Assembly: GCA_016703945.1 (NCBI GenBank)
Contig: JADJBC010000046.1
Coordinates: 1 to 64,000 of the forward strand
DNA: 64,000 nucleotides
Direction: 5' to 3'
From: Candidatus Aalborgicola danicus
GTDB taxonomy: Bacteria; Pseudomonadota; Gammaproteobacteria; Burkholderiales; Burkholderiaceae_C
In this document: positions 27,263-37,736 of the stretch, in pieces
Position numbering within the stretch: the stretch's first letter is position 1
Layout: every line of letters starts with the position of its first letter
The notes under the pieces: model-generated
Seen by the model: the letters and a program-made list of their open reading frames with translations, nothing else
Database searches by the model: none
Told to the model about the DNA's origin: nothing
Program-made: the position numbers and the translations under genes

Positions 27263-28119
27263 CACTCACCGTCCATGTATTCAAACTCGACTCGCGTGTC
27301 ATCGGGCCAGCTCAGGTCGCCCAAAGGCAAGACATAGGTGCGGTCCACCAGCACTTCGCAATCGCAATAGGGCAGGTTGTCCCGCAGGCCGGTGTCGTCA
27401 CTCGCATTGGCGTAGAGCTGGTCGATGGCCAGGATGACCCGGCGTTGACCCGATACCAGAGTCACGCTGAACAGGGGACGATCCGCAAAGAACAGGTACA
27501 GCGGGGCCGTCTTGTCGCAGTACGCGGGGGTGTCCAACGCTGCGCTGGTGAGCCGACCGATGAAGCTGCTGCTGTTGGAGATCAGACCCGATTCCATGCC
27601 CACCTTGCACTCCAGCCGCAGGTCCCCCAGGCGCCGCGTATCGGGTGGCAGGCCCGGCGTGCGGATGTCGGTGCGCCAGGTCATGCTCAGCGCCCGGCGG
27701 TTGGGGATGACTTGCGCGTCTTCTTGAAGCGCCAACGCGTTGCGTGGCAAGGTGAAGGTGTGGTCCACCGCGATGGGAACCAGGAAGTCCACCGTGTCAC
27801 CCACAACCGCCAGCGTGATGGCTTGCATATCGGTCCCCGGTTTGCGCGGCAGTAGCTTGAAGCGCAACTCGGCGGCCGGCGACTGAGCGTGCTGGCGGGC
27901 AAAGAGGTCCAGGCCCGATTGCATCCTGCGGTAAGACTTTTCGACCGGGTTTGGGTTGGCCTTGGCCGAAACGGTGACAGACGGCATCTGTTCGAGCTTT
28001 CGGTCTTGCTGCTGGGCCGAGGCAGACACCCCCAGGGCGATCATCGCCAGCAGCCAGGCCCTGGTCGCCGTTGGTCGCGCCCGGGTTAAATCAAGGCGTT
28101 TGGTTGAAAAGGAAATCCA
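27262..28119 (-). CDS. Exported protein of unknown function
   Basis: About 280 residues. The mature protein is preceded by a signal-peptide-like segment (ATRAWLLAMIALGVSASA), then QMPSVTVSAKANPNPVEKSY. It has several beta-rich stretches and two Cys pairs (RLECKVG, YCDKTAPLYLFF, PYCDCEVLVD) that may form disulfides. The start is unsettled: the only nearby ATG (28118-28120) is one base out of frame with the signal peptide, so either a non-ATG start or a one-base error must be assumed. The stop overlaps the next gene start (TGATG), which codes a small lipoprotein. I do not recognise a family. Confidence 0.6.
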   Translation of the reverse strand, partial: WISFSTKRLDLTRARPTATRAWLLAMIALGVSASAQQQDRKLEQMPSVTVSAKANPNPVEKSYRRMQSGLDLFARQHAQSPAAELRFKLLPRKPGTDMQAITLAVVGDTVDFLVPIAVDHTFTLPRNALALQEDAQVIPNRRALSMTWRTDIRTPGLPPDTRRLGDLRLECKVGMESGLISNSSSFIGRLTSAALDTPAYCDKTAPLYLFFADRPLFSVTLVSGQRRVILAIDQLYANASDDTGLRDNLPYCDCEVLVDRTYVLPLGDLSWPDDTRVEFEYMDGE

Positions 28120-28220
28120 TGGCGGTCCTTGCCTTGAATCATCCGGAAGACAAACGGGGCCGTGCGTTGCCGCACCCAGCCAGCGCCTGTCGCTGCCTCC
28201 GCCGTCCGATGCGCGGTGTT

Positions 28221-28520
28221 CTACTTGCGCTGGTAGACCAGGGTCCCCTGACCCTCGGTTCCGACCCAGGTCATCTGGTTCCCCTTGACGGTGACCTTGT
28301 AGCTTTGCCCCACAGCAAAATTGGTGGACGAGACCATGAGTGTGTTTCCTTCCAACTTCCACATTTCCTTGGAATGAAGTCTGTTCTGGGCCTTTTTGTA
28401 CGATTCGTCACAGCCGCTGGCCGATGTGTTGAGCCGGAACGTCTTGTCTGTGTTGACCTCGTAAAAAATGTTGGCAACGCGCGGGCGATGCAGGGCTGCC
28501 GGGATCCATCTGTTGACCCC
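28221..28520 (-). CDS. Hypothetical protein with damaged 5' end
   Basis: The last ~80 codons look genuine: FYEVNTDKTFRLNTSASGCD, then SKEMWKLEGNTLMVSST, YKVTVKGNQMTWVGTEGQGT and a VYQRK end, a small antiparallel beta fold of the type seen in short lipocalin-like proteins. Upstream the frame runs into Pro/Gly-rich nonsense coded by an 18-G run and no start codon or signal peptide can be placed. The N-terminus has probably been lost or misassembled at the G run. Function unknown; the preceding genes are also exported proteins. Confidence 0.5.
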   Translation of the reverse strand, partial: GVNRWIPAALHRPRVANIFYEVNTDKTFRLNTSASGCDESYKKAQNRLHSKEMWKLEGNTLMVSSTNFAVGQSYKVTVKGNQMTWVGTEGQGTLVYQRK

Positions 28521-28528
28521 GGGACCCC

Positions 28529-28546
28529 GGGGGGGGGGGGGGGGGG
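28529..28546 (+). repeat. 18-base G homopolymer
   Basis: Eighteen consecutive G preceded by CCCCGGGACCCC. It lies where the hypothetical gene loses its recognisable N-terminus. It is either a phase-variable tract or, more likely, an assembly artefact. Confidence 0.9.
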
Positions 28547-28667
28547 CTTCCAGGCCCCCATCCTCCCCACTGGCGCCCTCAGGCGAGGGCACCGGCAGCA
28601 AGGCCCTTCGCAAACGACCGGATTCGGTAAGGCAAGCCTTTAAAACGGCGGCACCGCTTGTATGGCT

Positions 28668-31600
28668 TCAGCGGCGCTGCAAGCCAACCGCTTGTACTCG
28701 GTCCAAACCGGCCAGCCGCTGCGGGTTGGCCTTGATCAGCACTTCCAGCCTGGCCGCGCTGGCCGACAACGCATCGGCCCCCAACGTGGCCGCCGTTCCT
28801 TTCAGGGTGTGCGCCAGCCGACGCGCCGCTTCCACATTCCCGGCGGCCAAACACTCTTCGAGGCGTGTCATGTCCTCGCCGTGCGTCGCCACCAGGCGGC
28901 CCAGAAATGCCAGGAATTTCTCCGTCTTACCCAGAACCACCGCCATTCCGCGCGCCACATCCATGCCCGGCAGGGCGGCCAGACGCACCAGCGTCGCTTC
29001 AGGCGACAGGGGTAATCCGACTACGGATTGCACCGCTGCCCGGGTCGCGACGACGTCTTTTGCTTCGTCCTGCGGTCCATCCACGGAGGCCAGGGACAAC
29101 CACTGCAGCAGTGCCTGGTAAAGCGCCGCCGGCTCCACCGGTTTGGTGATGAAGTCGTTCATGCCGGCCTCCTCGCAGGCCCGTCGGTCCTCGTTGAAGG
29201 CGTTGGCGGTCATCGCCAGAATAGGCCTTTTGTCCCAGCCCGGCAGCGCCCGGATGGCGCGCGTGGCGTCCAGTCCGTCCATGTTGGGCATCTGCATGTC
29301 CATCAGGACCAGGTTATAAGTCTGGCTCTGCGCTTTCAGCAGCGCCTGCAGGCCGTCTTCCGCGGTGTCGACGGACAGGCCCACGCCGTGCAACAGTTCC
29401 AAAGCCACTTCGCGGTTGATGGCGTTGTCTTCAACCAGCAGCAATCGCGCGAAACTGTGGTGCAGGCGCAGCAACGCTGGCGCATCTGCGCCTGGCACCG
29501 CCTGCGCGACGATCGTGCGGGCGTCCTTCGGCATGACGCCGTGTCCGCGCTGCAACCGTGCGGTGAACCAGAAGGTGCTGCCAGCTCCGGGCGTGCTATC
29601 CACCCCGACCTCTCCCCCCATCAGGTGCGCCAGCCGTTGTGTGATCGACAGACCCAGCCCGGAGCCGCCGTATTCGCGCGTGGTGGAGGCGTCGGCCTGT
29701 TCGAAAGCATGGAACAGGCGGCCCATTTTGTCGGGGGCAATGCCGATGCCGGTGTCGCGCACTTCAAAGCGCACCAGCAGATCCCCATCATGGTCTTCGA
29801 GCAAGCGGGCGCTCACGGAAATGGTGCCAGTGTCTGTGAACTTGAGGGCATTGCCGGCGTAGTTGAGCAACGCCTGGCGCAGTCGCGTGGGGTCACCGCG
29901 CAGCCACCGGGGAACGGCGTCGGCATCAAGTTCGATGCGCAAGCCCTTGGCGCGGGCCTGTGCACCGAGGATGGAACCCACGTTGTCCAGTACCGCCGAG
30001 AGATGGAAGTCGGTATTCTCCAACTGCAGGCGTCCGGCCTCGATCTTGGACAGGTCCAGGATGTCGTTGATGAGCGACAGCAGGTGGTGCCCGGAAGTGT
30101 CGATCAGGTCCAGCCGAGCGGCCTGCGCGGGCGAAACCCCATCGCGGCGCAGCAGGTGGGTCATGCCGATGATGGCATTCAAGGGCGTGCGGATCTCGTG
30201 GCTCATATTGGCCAGGAAGGCACTCTTGGCCAGGTTGGCGGCGTCGGCCTGCTGGCGCGCTTCGCTCAGTTCAGCCGTGCGGGTTTGCACCAGCTCCTCC
30301 AGGTGATCGCGGTAAGTGGTAATTTCCCGCTCGGCCCGTTTGCGCTCGCTGATGTCGATGTCCAGGCAGAACATTTCTGGCGCCTGCCCGGGGATATGCA
30401 CATACACATGGCTGGAGATCACGTCGACCCGGCTGCCGTCTTTGCGCTGCAGCGAAAGCTCATCCGTTGGGATGGCTTGGCCGGTACTGAAGGCGGCGCT
30501 GATGGCTTCCCGCACGCCCGCCTGCATGTCCGAGGGAATGATGAGGTCGATCAGGTTGCGGCCGATGGCTTCTTGCGCGCTGTAGCCATAGAGCGTCTCC
30601 GAGGCCTTATTCCAGTACCGCGTCACGCCGGTGGGGCCATAGCCCTGAACCGAAATGAAAGGCGTCTCCTGAAGCAGGTTGCGAAAGCGAAGCTCGCTGG
30701 CCTGTAAGGTGGCTTGCACCTGCTTGCGTTCGCTGATGTCGCGGGACACGCCGAGAATACCGACAACCTGACCATCCAGGTCGCGCAGTGCACTGGCGGT
30801 GATTTCAGTCCAGATGATCGTCCCGTTCTTGCACGGCTGCTCCAGTTCGCCCCGGAAATCAGCGACAGGCTCGCCTGCGTTCAATGCGGCAATGGCGCGG
30901 GCAAGCACCTGGGTGACCGTTTGAAGCGACCCCGCGCACACCATCTGTTCCAACTTTTGCGGCAACACTTCCGCGCTGGTAAAGCCAAGCAGTTTTTCGA
31001 CAGATGGGCTGACATAAGTAAACCGGCCCTGCAGATCCATGGTCCAGATCACATCCGTGGCGTTGTCCGCGAGCAAGCGGTGGCGCTGCTCGCTCGCGCG
31101 CAAAGCCGCATCCAGTCGGCGCTGGTGCACGAGGTGCCAGACCGCGTCGGCAACCAGCCGTGCCGTCTCCACGTCCATCTCGTCATAGGGCCGGAGCTTG
31201 TTGCCCACGCCCAGCATCATGCGCACCCGTCCGTCGGAAATCACCGGCACGCTGATCAGCCGCTCCATACCGGCGTGGTCCTCGGGCAGGCCGTGTTTGC
31301 CGGGCGTTTTCGCGTCGTTATTGACCACCGGCGGGGCACGCAGGTTCAAGGCATCGGCCCAGATACCGGTCTCGCTGACGGGGTAGTGGCTTTCAAACGC
31401 CGTGGTGCAGTAGTGCGCCAGCGTGCCGGCCGACCAAGTGACCCGCTCGACGGTTTCGCTGGCGTCATTCAGAAAATGGATGAATCCGACCGGGCTGTCC
31501 GTCAACTGCTCGACCAGTTCCAGCCCGTGCTGCATGAAGGCTTTCTCGTCCAGCCCTTCCCCGGCGTTTGGCAGCGCCAGCAGGGCCTGGGCGCGGCGGG

Positions 31601-33506
31601 CCTGCAATAGCAGCTTTTCTTCTTCCAGCTTGCGTTGAGTGATGTCGGTGATGATGCCGTACCACAAGGTGCCCCCATCCTCGGTTCGGACGGGTGTGGC
31701 GTCACACATCCGCCAACGCAGGCCCTGGCGCGGGAGCACCACACGGAATTCTTTGTGAAACAGCGTGAGGCTTCGCGCGGACTCCTGGATGTCGACGGAA
31801 ACCCCCTCCAGATCATCCGGATGCAAGCGGGTGAACACCGGAGCCGCGTCTGCCCGCACAGATTCAGGCGTCACCTCGTAAATGTCCTCGATGCCTTCAC
31901 TGGCAAACGGGAAGCAGGAACGACCGTCCGGGTACAAACGGTACTGGTACACCACACCGGGCACCTGCGCCGTAAGACGCAGGATCAGGTCGCTGCTTTC
32001 GCTCAGGGCTGATTCGGACCGCTGGCGCTCGGTGATGTCGTACAGGATGACCAGATGACTTCCCGCAAGACCTGCCTACGGGGTCGCTGCGCTGACCAGA
32101 AAAATACGGTCAGTGCCATCCTTGCAGCGGATCGTTCTTTCCGTAGGAACAAACGGCTTTCCAGTGCGCGTGGCAAGCTCCAGGCCTTGCTGCCAATCAT
32201 CCGCCGACCACCGTCGGTAGGATGGGTCCGGGTAGGCGCGGGGCCACCAGTCGTCCATGGTGGGAATGTCTTCCAGCGTATAGCCGAGCACTTGCACGAA
32301 GGCCGGGTTCACTAGACTGATGTTGCCCTGTGCGTCGTTCAGGGCCATGGGCACCGGTGAGGCCTCCATAACGGAGCGCGCGCGGAGTTCGCTGTCGCGC
32401 AGTGCGCCTTCGCGCTGCATCAAGGTTTTCAGCAGGCGGTTGAATGCGCCAATCAGTTCACCAACTTCATCCCGGCGCGTGACTGGCAGAGGCTGAAGGG
32501 GTTCGACGGATTCCGACATCCGGGCCAGGCGCTTGACCGTAACAAACAGGGGTGAGAGCTGGCGATTCAACATCCACCAGATAAGCACCCCGGCCAACAG
32601 GGTCAAAAGGATGGCGGCCAGCAACAGGTTTTTCTGCATTGCCTGTACCGGGGCAAACGCGACATCGGTAGACAGTCCGGAATACAGGTACCACTGTGCG
32701 GCGGGAATGTGCTTGATCGACGCCAGCTGCTCCTGGCCCAAGACGTTGACGACGATGGCGTAGCCCTCAAAACCAGCGATATTTCGATCGAGATAGGGGT
32801 TGATGCCAGGCGGGGGCAATGGCGCCAGGGCAAGTTCCTTGTTTGAGGACGTGACCGTCATCCGGTATTTCGGCGAGATCAGTGAAACGACGCCGGTCTT
32901 TTTGAAAGTTGTTTCATTGGCAATTCGGTCCAGAAAATTGGGCTTGCCCAGGTCGATCACGCCCACCAGCGCACCGATGATCTTGCCCTGCGGATCACGA
33001 ATGGGGGCACCCATGGAGACTACGGGTTTGTTCAGTACCTTGCCGATAACGGGCTTGCTGACCGTCGATTTGCCCTCTTGGACCGCAGAGCTGACGTGGT
33101 CACGGTCGGCGTAATTCAGGCCCACCCGGCCTAGGGAGACCGGCAAGGATGCGATTGCCGTGCCGTCCGTGCCGGTAACAAAGGTGCCCCCGTTGAACAG
33201 GCGCTGAAAGACCGGTCGATTTTCGAGTGCAGCCTGAATCGCCACTGCGCCGCGCGGAATGTCGGCAGCAATGGAGTCGGCAACCGCCGCCAAAGCGTCC
33301 AGACGGTCTTGCACGTCACTGTTTATCGTGCTGGCGACCATCGAGGTCGCCGCGAATTGCTGCTCGCCAAGCAGTCGCTCCATATCAGTCTGCAAGCTGC
33401 TGCTGACATAGAAAGCGATCGCCCAGATGCTGGCAACGAACAGGGCCAGCGTGAAAAGCATCACGCGGGTTTTCAGCGAGCGTCGCAGTAGGATTTTCGG
33501 GTTCAT
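28668..33506 (-). CDS. Multi-PAS hybrid sensor histidine kinase with an in-frame TAG
   Basis: A membrane hybrid kinase of ~1,612 codons. Order from ATG 33506: TM helix (~13-35), double-Cache sensor (~36-285), TM helix (~292-314), HAMP (~315-370), PAS (~385-500), PAS (~515-625), GAF (~640-795), PAS (~800-925), PAS (~935-1055), HisKA with the phospho-His in MSHEIRTPLN (~1103), HATPase (NYAGNALKF, DTGIGI, GGSGLGL), receiver with Asp ~1403 in VLMDMQMPNMDG, and HPt with His ~1566 in AHTLKGTAATLG. Codon 477 (32076-32078) is TAG inside the first PAS domain, and the frame then continues unchanged (AGLAGSHLVILYDITERQ). A single substitution, perhaps from CAG, or a sequencing error would explain it. 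The HPt at the end implies a phosphorelay to a separate regulator. Confidence 0.85.
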
Positions 33507-33704
33507 GACGGCGGGTCTCTCCAACAACGGAAAAGGGATTTCAACCGCTTGAGCTCAGTATGGCATGGGTTGTGGGCAAGAAATCATCGCCGTTTCCAGA
33601 AATCCGAGCAGACGCAGCGGCTCAGTAGCTGGGTTGCAGGTGGCGTGACACACCCATGCAGGGCAACCATTGGAAACTGTGATAGCGTGCTAGCTATTGG
33701 TGCC

Positions 33705-33772
33705 AAAAAAGCCGCGCAGCCCACACGAAATATTCGTATTTAGCTACCAAATTTGTAGCAAATTCAACGGTT
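33705..33772 (-). repeat. R element copy 1 (downstream of an lpdA tail)
   Basis: A ~65-base element: AAAAAGCCGCGCAGCCC, then ACACGAAATATTCG, then the hairpin GCTAC-CAAATTT-GTAGC (33743-33759) and an A/T-rich TTCAACGG end. Close copies lie at 37953 and 46117, each bordering the 3' end of an lpdA copy or tail, in the same orientation. Confidence 0.8.
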
Positions 33773-33780
33773 TCTGAGCA

Positions 33781-33986
33781 TCACGTCCTGACCGGCGGCA
33801 CATTCGTGCAACCGCCGTGTGCCACTTCTGCAGCCATGCCGATGTGCTCGCCCGCGTGGGTGCCGACCATGCCGCTTCGGGGTCGGTGTAGGCCACGCTG
33901 GGGATGACCGCTTGCAATACCAGGTCGTAGATTTTGGGCGCGAGGGCCGCAACGCTTGCGTTGCCTCCATCTCTTGCCAGATCTTG
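33781..33986 (-). pseudogene. lpdA fragment B, a mosaic with internal deletions
   Basis: Five short lpdA pieces in original order with the material between them deleted: the 3' tail (33781-33842, coding GMAAEVAHGGCTNVPP and a stop), the GTHAGD region (33843-33873), the VAYTDPE region (33875-33908), the YDLVLQ region (~33916-33930) and a scrap of KIWQ (~33970-33986). It cannot code E3. Coordinates of the counterparts in the intact gene are about 46490-46535, 46621-46650, 46829-46862, 47120-47135 and 47258-47277. Confidence 0.75.
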
Positions 33987-34059
33987 CCCCCCCTATGCTT
34001 CACTGCAGACGGTTGGCGCAGTGCACAATCTGTGGCGGCTCATTTGCAAGGGGGGTAGT

Positions 34060-37000
34060 GTGCGTCCTGTAACTTATTTGCGACTGTATTTCAGCGCGAC
34101 GGCATGTGCTTTGCTGTGGGTCGTGTGGGGTGTCAATCCGGTTTGGGCCGCAGTACCTGCCGTCACCCTCTCCACCTACCCCACCGGCGAGGGTGTGACG
34201 GCCTTGGCCCTGAGCAGCACAGGCCAACTGGTGGGCTGGGGTGCTGACACCAATAGTCAGCTCGGCCAAGGGCGGACTCTGCGCTCGGCCACGGCGTTGC
34301 AGGTGGGTAGTGGCTACCAGTCGGTGTCGGTGGGCGAGTCCTATTTGATGGCCGTGAAGGTGGATGGCAGCTTGTGGGCCTGGGGCGACAACACTTACTC
34401 CCAACTGGGCGACGGTTCGAACAGCAAGCTCTCTGCCCCCGGCAAAGTGGGTGATGGCTATCAGCACGTGGTTGCGGGCTACGGTTCCACCTATGGACTC
34501 AAAACCGATGGCAGCCTGTGGATGTGGGGTCAAGGCATTTTTGGCGATGGCAGCCCGCTCAAAACGGCCAAGACCCCGACCCAGATAGGCACAGCTTATG
34601 CCGAGGTTGCAACCGGTGGTTACCACGTGCTGGCCCTCAAGCGCGATGGCACGCTGGAGGCCTGGGGCCCCAATGCCTCAGGCGAGCTGGGCGTCGCCAG
34701 CAGCGATGTATGCAACCCTGGCATTTCCAGCTACACCTGCGCTTTGTCGCGGATGGAGGTCGGCACGGGTTTCAAGACTGTTGCCGCCGGGGCGGACTTT
34801 TCTTTCGGCATCAAGACCGACTCCAGCCTATGGGCCTGGGGCAACAACGGCAGCGGCCAGTTGGGCGATGGCAGCATCGCCACACGCGCCGTACCCACGT
34901 TGGTGGGCAGCGGTTATGCCAGCGTGGCTGCGGGCAGTCGCAGTGCGGCTGCCCTCAAGACCGATGGCAGCCTGTGGTCTTGGGGGGCAGGCAGCACCGA
35001 CCCCGCCACTGGCCAACCTGCCACACGCCCAGTGAAGCGTGGCGAGGGTTTTGCCAGCCTGGCTCTTGGGGGTGGCAACGGTTTTGCCCTTAAGACCGAC
35101 CAGACCCTGTGGGCCTGGGGTGATAACGAATTCGGCGCTTTTGGCGATGGCAGTACGCAGGCCTCTGTCGAGCTGAAGCAGGTGCAGGCTGGCGTGTTGC
35201 AGGTGGCGGCAGGTGCGCTCAATGCCAGCTACATCAAAACCGATGGCAGCTTGTGGGTGGCGGGTGACAACCGCAACGGCCAATTGGGCCAAGGGGAGCT
35301 GGTCGCCCGCACCAGCCCGGTGCTGGTGGGCGGCGGTTACGCCACCGTGGCTAACTCCTCGGACGGCACCACCACCTGGGCCACCAAGGCGGACGGCAGC
35401 CTGTGGGCGTGGGGCAACAACGCCCAGGGACAGTATGGCGACGGCACGCGGATAAGCTCAGCCACACCCGTGCAGGTGCGCAATGATTTGGGCTACACCG
35501 CCGTGTCGGGGGGTGGGCAGCATGCCGTGTCAGTCAACCGCAATGGTGGTTTGGCGGCTTGGGGGCAAAACAGTTTTGGCCAACTCGGGCTAGGTGCTTC
35601 CACCCCGTTTACCGATTCACCCAAGGAGGTGGGCTCCGGTTACCAGGCGGTGGCGGCTGGTTTGTATTTCACGGTGGCCTTGAAGGTCGATGGCAGTGTG
35701 TGGACGTTTGGCAGCAACACCACGGGCGCGTTGGGAATCAACACGTCAGAGACCTGCGGCACGGTGCCCTACGCAGTGCCCTGCGCTAGCACCCCGCAGC
35801 AAGTGGGCACCGGGTTCACGGCCATCGCTGCCGGGCCCTACCATGTGCTGGCCTTGAAAGCCGACGGTACTTTGTGGGCCTGGGGCGACAACACGGCGGG
35901 TCAACTGGGGGTCGCCAGCGCAGATGATTGTTATGAAGGCAGCAACTTTATGCCGCAAGACAATTTCAACACCGCAGCGTGTTCGCGCAAGCCATTGCAG
36001 GTGGGTGCCGGTTTCACTGCGATCTCAGCGGGCTACCAGCACTCGCTGGCATTGAAGGCGGATGGCAGCCTATGGGCCTGGGGCACCAACTACTGGGGCT
36101 ACCTCGGCAACGGCCTGGCCACGGGCACTATTGCTGCACCTCAGCAGGTGGGCACGGGCTATACCGCCGTGGCTGCGGGGGGCTACACCTCGGTGGCCAC
36201 CAAGGCCGACGGTACCGTGTGGGCCTGGGGCCAGAACAACACGGGCAGCCTGGGAGACGGTACGCTGGTGAACCGGCTGAGCCCGTCCTTGGTGATCAAC
36301 GACACGGCTACCGGCCTGCTGGACCTGCGGCCCGAGGTACCTAACCGCCCTTTGTCCAGCGAAGTTCCGCCTTTCTTTGTGGTAGCGGCGGGTGGTATTG
36401 GTAGCAGCACGGCCACGGTGTCGACCACCACCACATTCAACCCATCCGACTTGGGCAAAGCCGGTGCCGTATTTGTCACCGCCAGTGTGCCGGCGGGCAG
36501 CTTTGGTATTGGCGTTCCAGCGTCAGGGCAGCAGGCCAAAACCACTGCGCCCAGTACGTTGGTCGTGCAGCTCACCGGCAGTGGTTGGCGCTTGGTCACC
36601 AACAATGTGCTGATCCCCTACATCAGCGGTATTTTGGGTGGGCAGCTGTCTGGCCAGACGATCCTGAACAAAGTAGACATCAGCGGCCTGAAAGGTGCGG
36701 CGTTTTGCGTGGGTTACGGCACCACCGCCCAGGAAATGCTGGAAGCGGGCCGGATTCGCACCGTGGCCACCATTCCAGGTGCGGCGGGTGCATCACCGGT
36801 AGCGCCTAGTTGCACACTGGCGTCTTTGGTAGCACCCAATAGCCTGAATGAGGTGGAGTTCAACTGCCTGTTTGATTGGGCGGAGGACCAGTTCCCGGCA
36901 AGCCTGCAACCCCGGCGGCCCGCCACCCAAACGCTGAGCCCTTACCGTTACCGCAGCTACACGGCGCAAAATATGTTCGTGGCCTATTCAGCCGGGGATG

Positions 37001-37089
37001 CGCATCTGTACTTTTTGGCAGCTCTGGCGCCCGTGGTGGACTTGGGGCTGGCGGCCGGTTGGTCACGTCAGGCGGGTTGCCGCCCTTAG
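34060..37089 (+). CDS. Exported RCC1-repeat (beta-propeller) protein
   Basis: Secreted protein of 1,009 residues. GTG 34060 follows AAGGGGGGT, and the signal peptide ends near VNPVWAAVPA. Residues ~40-760 are a long series of RCC1 repeats, each ~50 residues, of the form VALKxDGSLWAWGDNxxGQLGDG. There are about 14 units, enough for two seven-bladed propellers. After ~765 comes a separate region with FVTASVPAGSFGIGVPASGQ and a C-terminal module (FNCLFDWAEDQFPASLQP to YRYRSYTAQNMFVAYSAGD) that I recall as a common C-terminal domain in Comamonadaceae secreted proteins. Partners are unknown. Its TAG stop is followed at the very next base by an lpdA fragment, so the gene sits exactly at a recombination boundary. 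Confidence 0.85.
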   Translation: MRPVTYLRLYFSATACALLWVVWGVNPVWAAVPAVTLSTYPTGEGVTALALSSTGQLVGWGADTNSQLGQGRTLRSATALQVGSGYQSVSVGESYLMAVKVDGSLWAWGDNTYSQLGDGSNSKLSAPGKVGDGYQHVVAGYGSTYGLKTDGSLWMWGQGIFGDGSPLKTAKTPTQIGTAYAEVATGGYHVLALKRDGTLEAWGPNASGELGVASSDVCNPGISSYTCALSRMEVGTGFKTVAAGADFSFGIKTDSSLWAWGNNGSGQLGDGSIATRAVPTLVGSGYASVAAGSRSAAALKTDGSLWSWGAGSTDPATGQPATRPVKRGEGFASLALGGGNGFALKTDQTLWAWGDNEFGAFGDGSTQASVELKQVQAGVLQVAAGALNASYIKTDGSLWVAGDNRNGQLGQGELVARTSPVLVGGGYATVANSSDGTTTWATKADGSLWAWGNNAQGQYGDGTRISSATPVQVRNDLGYTAVSGGGQHAVSVNRNGGLAAWGQNSFGQLGLGASTPFTDSPKEVGSGYQAVAAGLYFTVALKVDGSVWTFGSNTTGALGINTSETCGTVPYAVPCASTPQQVGTGFTAIAAGPYHVLALKADGTLWAWGDNTAGQLGVASADDCYEGSNFMPQDNFNTAACSRKPLQVGAGFTAISAGYQHSLALKADGSLWAWGTNYWGYLGNGLATGTIAAPQQVGTGYTAVAAGGYTSVATKADGTVWAWGQNNTGSLGDGTLVNRLSPSLVINDTATGLLDLRPEVPNRPLSSEVPPFFVVAAGGIGSSTATVSTTTTFNPSDLGKAGAVFVTASVPAGSFGIGVPASGQQAKTTAPSTLVVQLTGSGWRLVTNNVLIPYISGILGGQLSGQTILNKVDISGLKGAAFCVGYGTTAQEMLEAGRIRTVATIPGAAGASPVAPSCTLASLVAPNSLNEVEFNCLFDWAEDQFPASLQPRRPATQTLSPYRYRSYTAQNMFVAYSAGDAHLYFLAALAPVVDLGLAAGWSRQAGCRP

Positions 37090-37162
37090 GCCACACCGGC
37101 CTTCTCGGCGGCGATCTTCTTGCCGTTGGGCGTGCGGCCCACGGCTTGCTGCACCAGATCCT
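37090..37162 (-). pseudogene. lpdA fragment C (NAD-domain piece)
   Basis: About 70 bases matching lpdA 47068-47130, coding GRTPNGKKIAADKAGVA on the minus strand with a few changes. It begins one base after the stop of the RCC1-repeat gene and ends about 55 bases before the nucleotidyltransferase start. Confidence 0.8.
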
Positions 37163-37217
37163 AGGTTTTGGGTTCGAGACGCTATGATGCCCACATCCAC
37201 CATTTCACGCTGTAGAC

Positions 37218-37736
37218 ATGCCTAACCTGGCCGAACAAATACGCGAAGCATTGTCCATGTTTGCGCGCAACGGCATAGAAGCAGCACTGATTGGCGGTCT
37301 GGCGGTGGTTGCGCACCGGGTGGTACGCGCTACCAAAGATGTGGATTTTCTGATAGAGGCCGAAGCTGCGGACAAAGTGCATGATGCGCTGCTGGATTTA
37401 GGCTACCAGTGCCTGTACCGCAGTGAAGACGCCGCAAACTATGTGCGCGCTACGGAAGGTTTGGATTTGCTCTATGCACATCGTCCCCTGGCGCGCCGCC
37501 TGCTGGCGCAGGCATCGGAGCGCGATACACCCATGGGCCGCATGCGCATCATCAGCGTCGAAGGGCTTATCGGCTTCAAACTTCAAGGCTACGTGAACGA
37601 CGCAACGCGCACGCGTGACTTGGACGACATTCGCGCACTCCTGAAAGTACACCGAGCCTCACTCAACATGGATGAGTTGCGCGAGTACTTTGCCTTGTTT
37701 AACCAACCAGAACTTCTTGATGAACTTCTCGGATAA
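37218..37736 (+). CDS. AbiEii-like nucleotidyltransferase
   Basis: A 172-residue nucleotidyltransferase-fold protein. The active-site region ALIGGLAVVAHRVVRATKDVDFLI has the GG-A-H-R-T-DVD pattern of the AbiEii/MNT group. RIISVEGLIGFKLQGY and RTRDLDDIRALLKVH supply the third acidic position and the conserved Lys. Proteins like this act as toxins or as tRNA/protein nucleotidylating enzymes. The gene overlaps the next by 17 bases, a toxin-antitoxin-like arrangement, but no AbiEi antitoxin is present. It sits between two lpdA fragments in the accessory zone. Start ATG 37218, MPNLAEQIREAL. Confidence 0.8.
   Translation: MPNLAEQIREALSMFARNGIEAALIGGLAVVAHRVVRATKDVDFLIEAEAADKVHDALLDLGYQCLYRSEDAANYVRATEGLDLLYAHRPLARRLLAQASERDTPMGRMRIISVEGLIGFKLQGYVNDATRTRDLDDIRALLKVHRASLNMDELREYFALFNQPELLDELLG

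Noticed and set aside
28865..31610. Long plus-strand open frames opposite the hybrid kinase
   Set aside because: Antisense shadows of a GC-rich gene; the minus strand codes recognisable PAS, GAF, HisKA and receiver domains.
34060..36300. Regularly spaced repeats that could suggest a CRISPR or tandem array
   Set aside because: They are RCC1 protein repeats of about 150 bases with imperfect DNA identity, inside one open frame.
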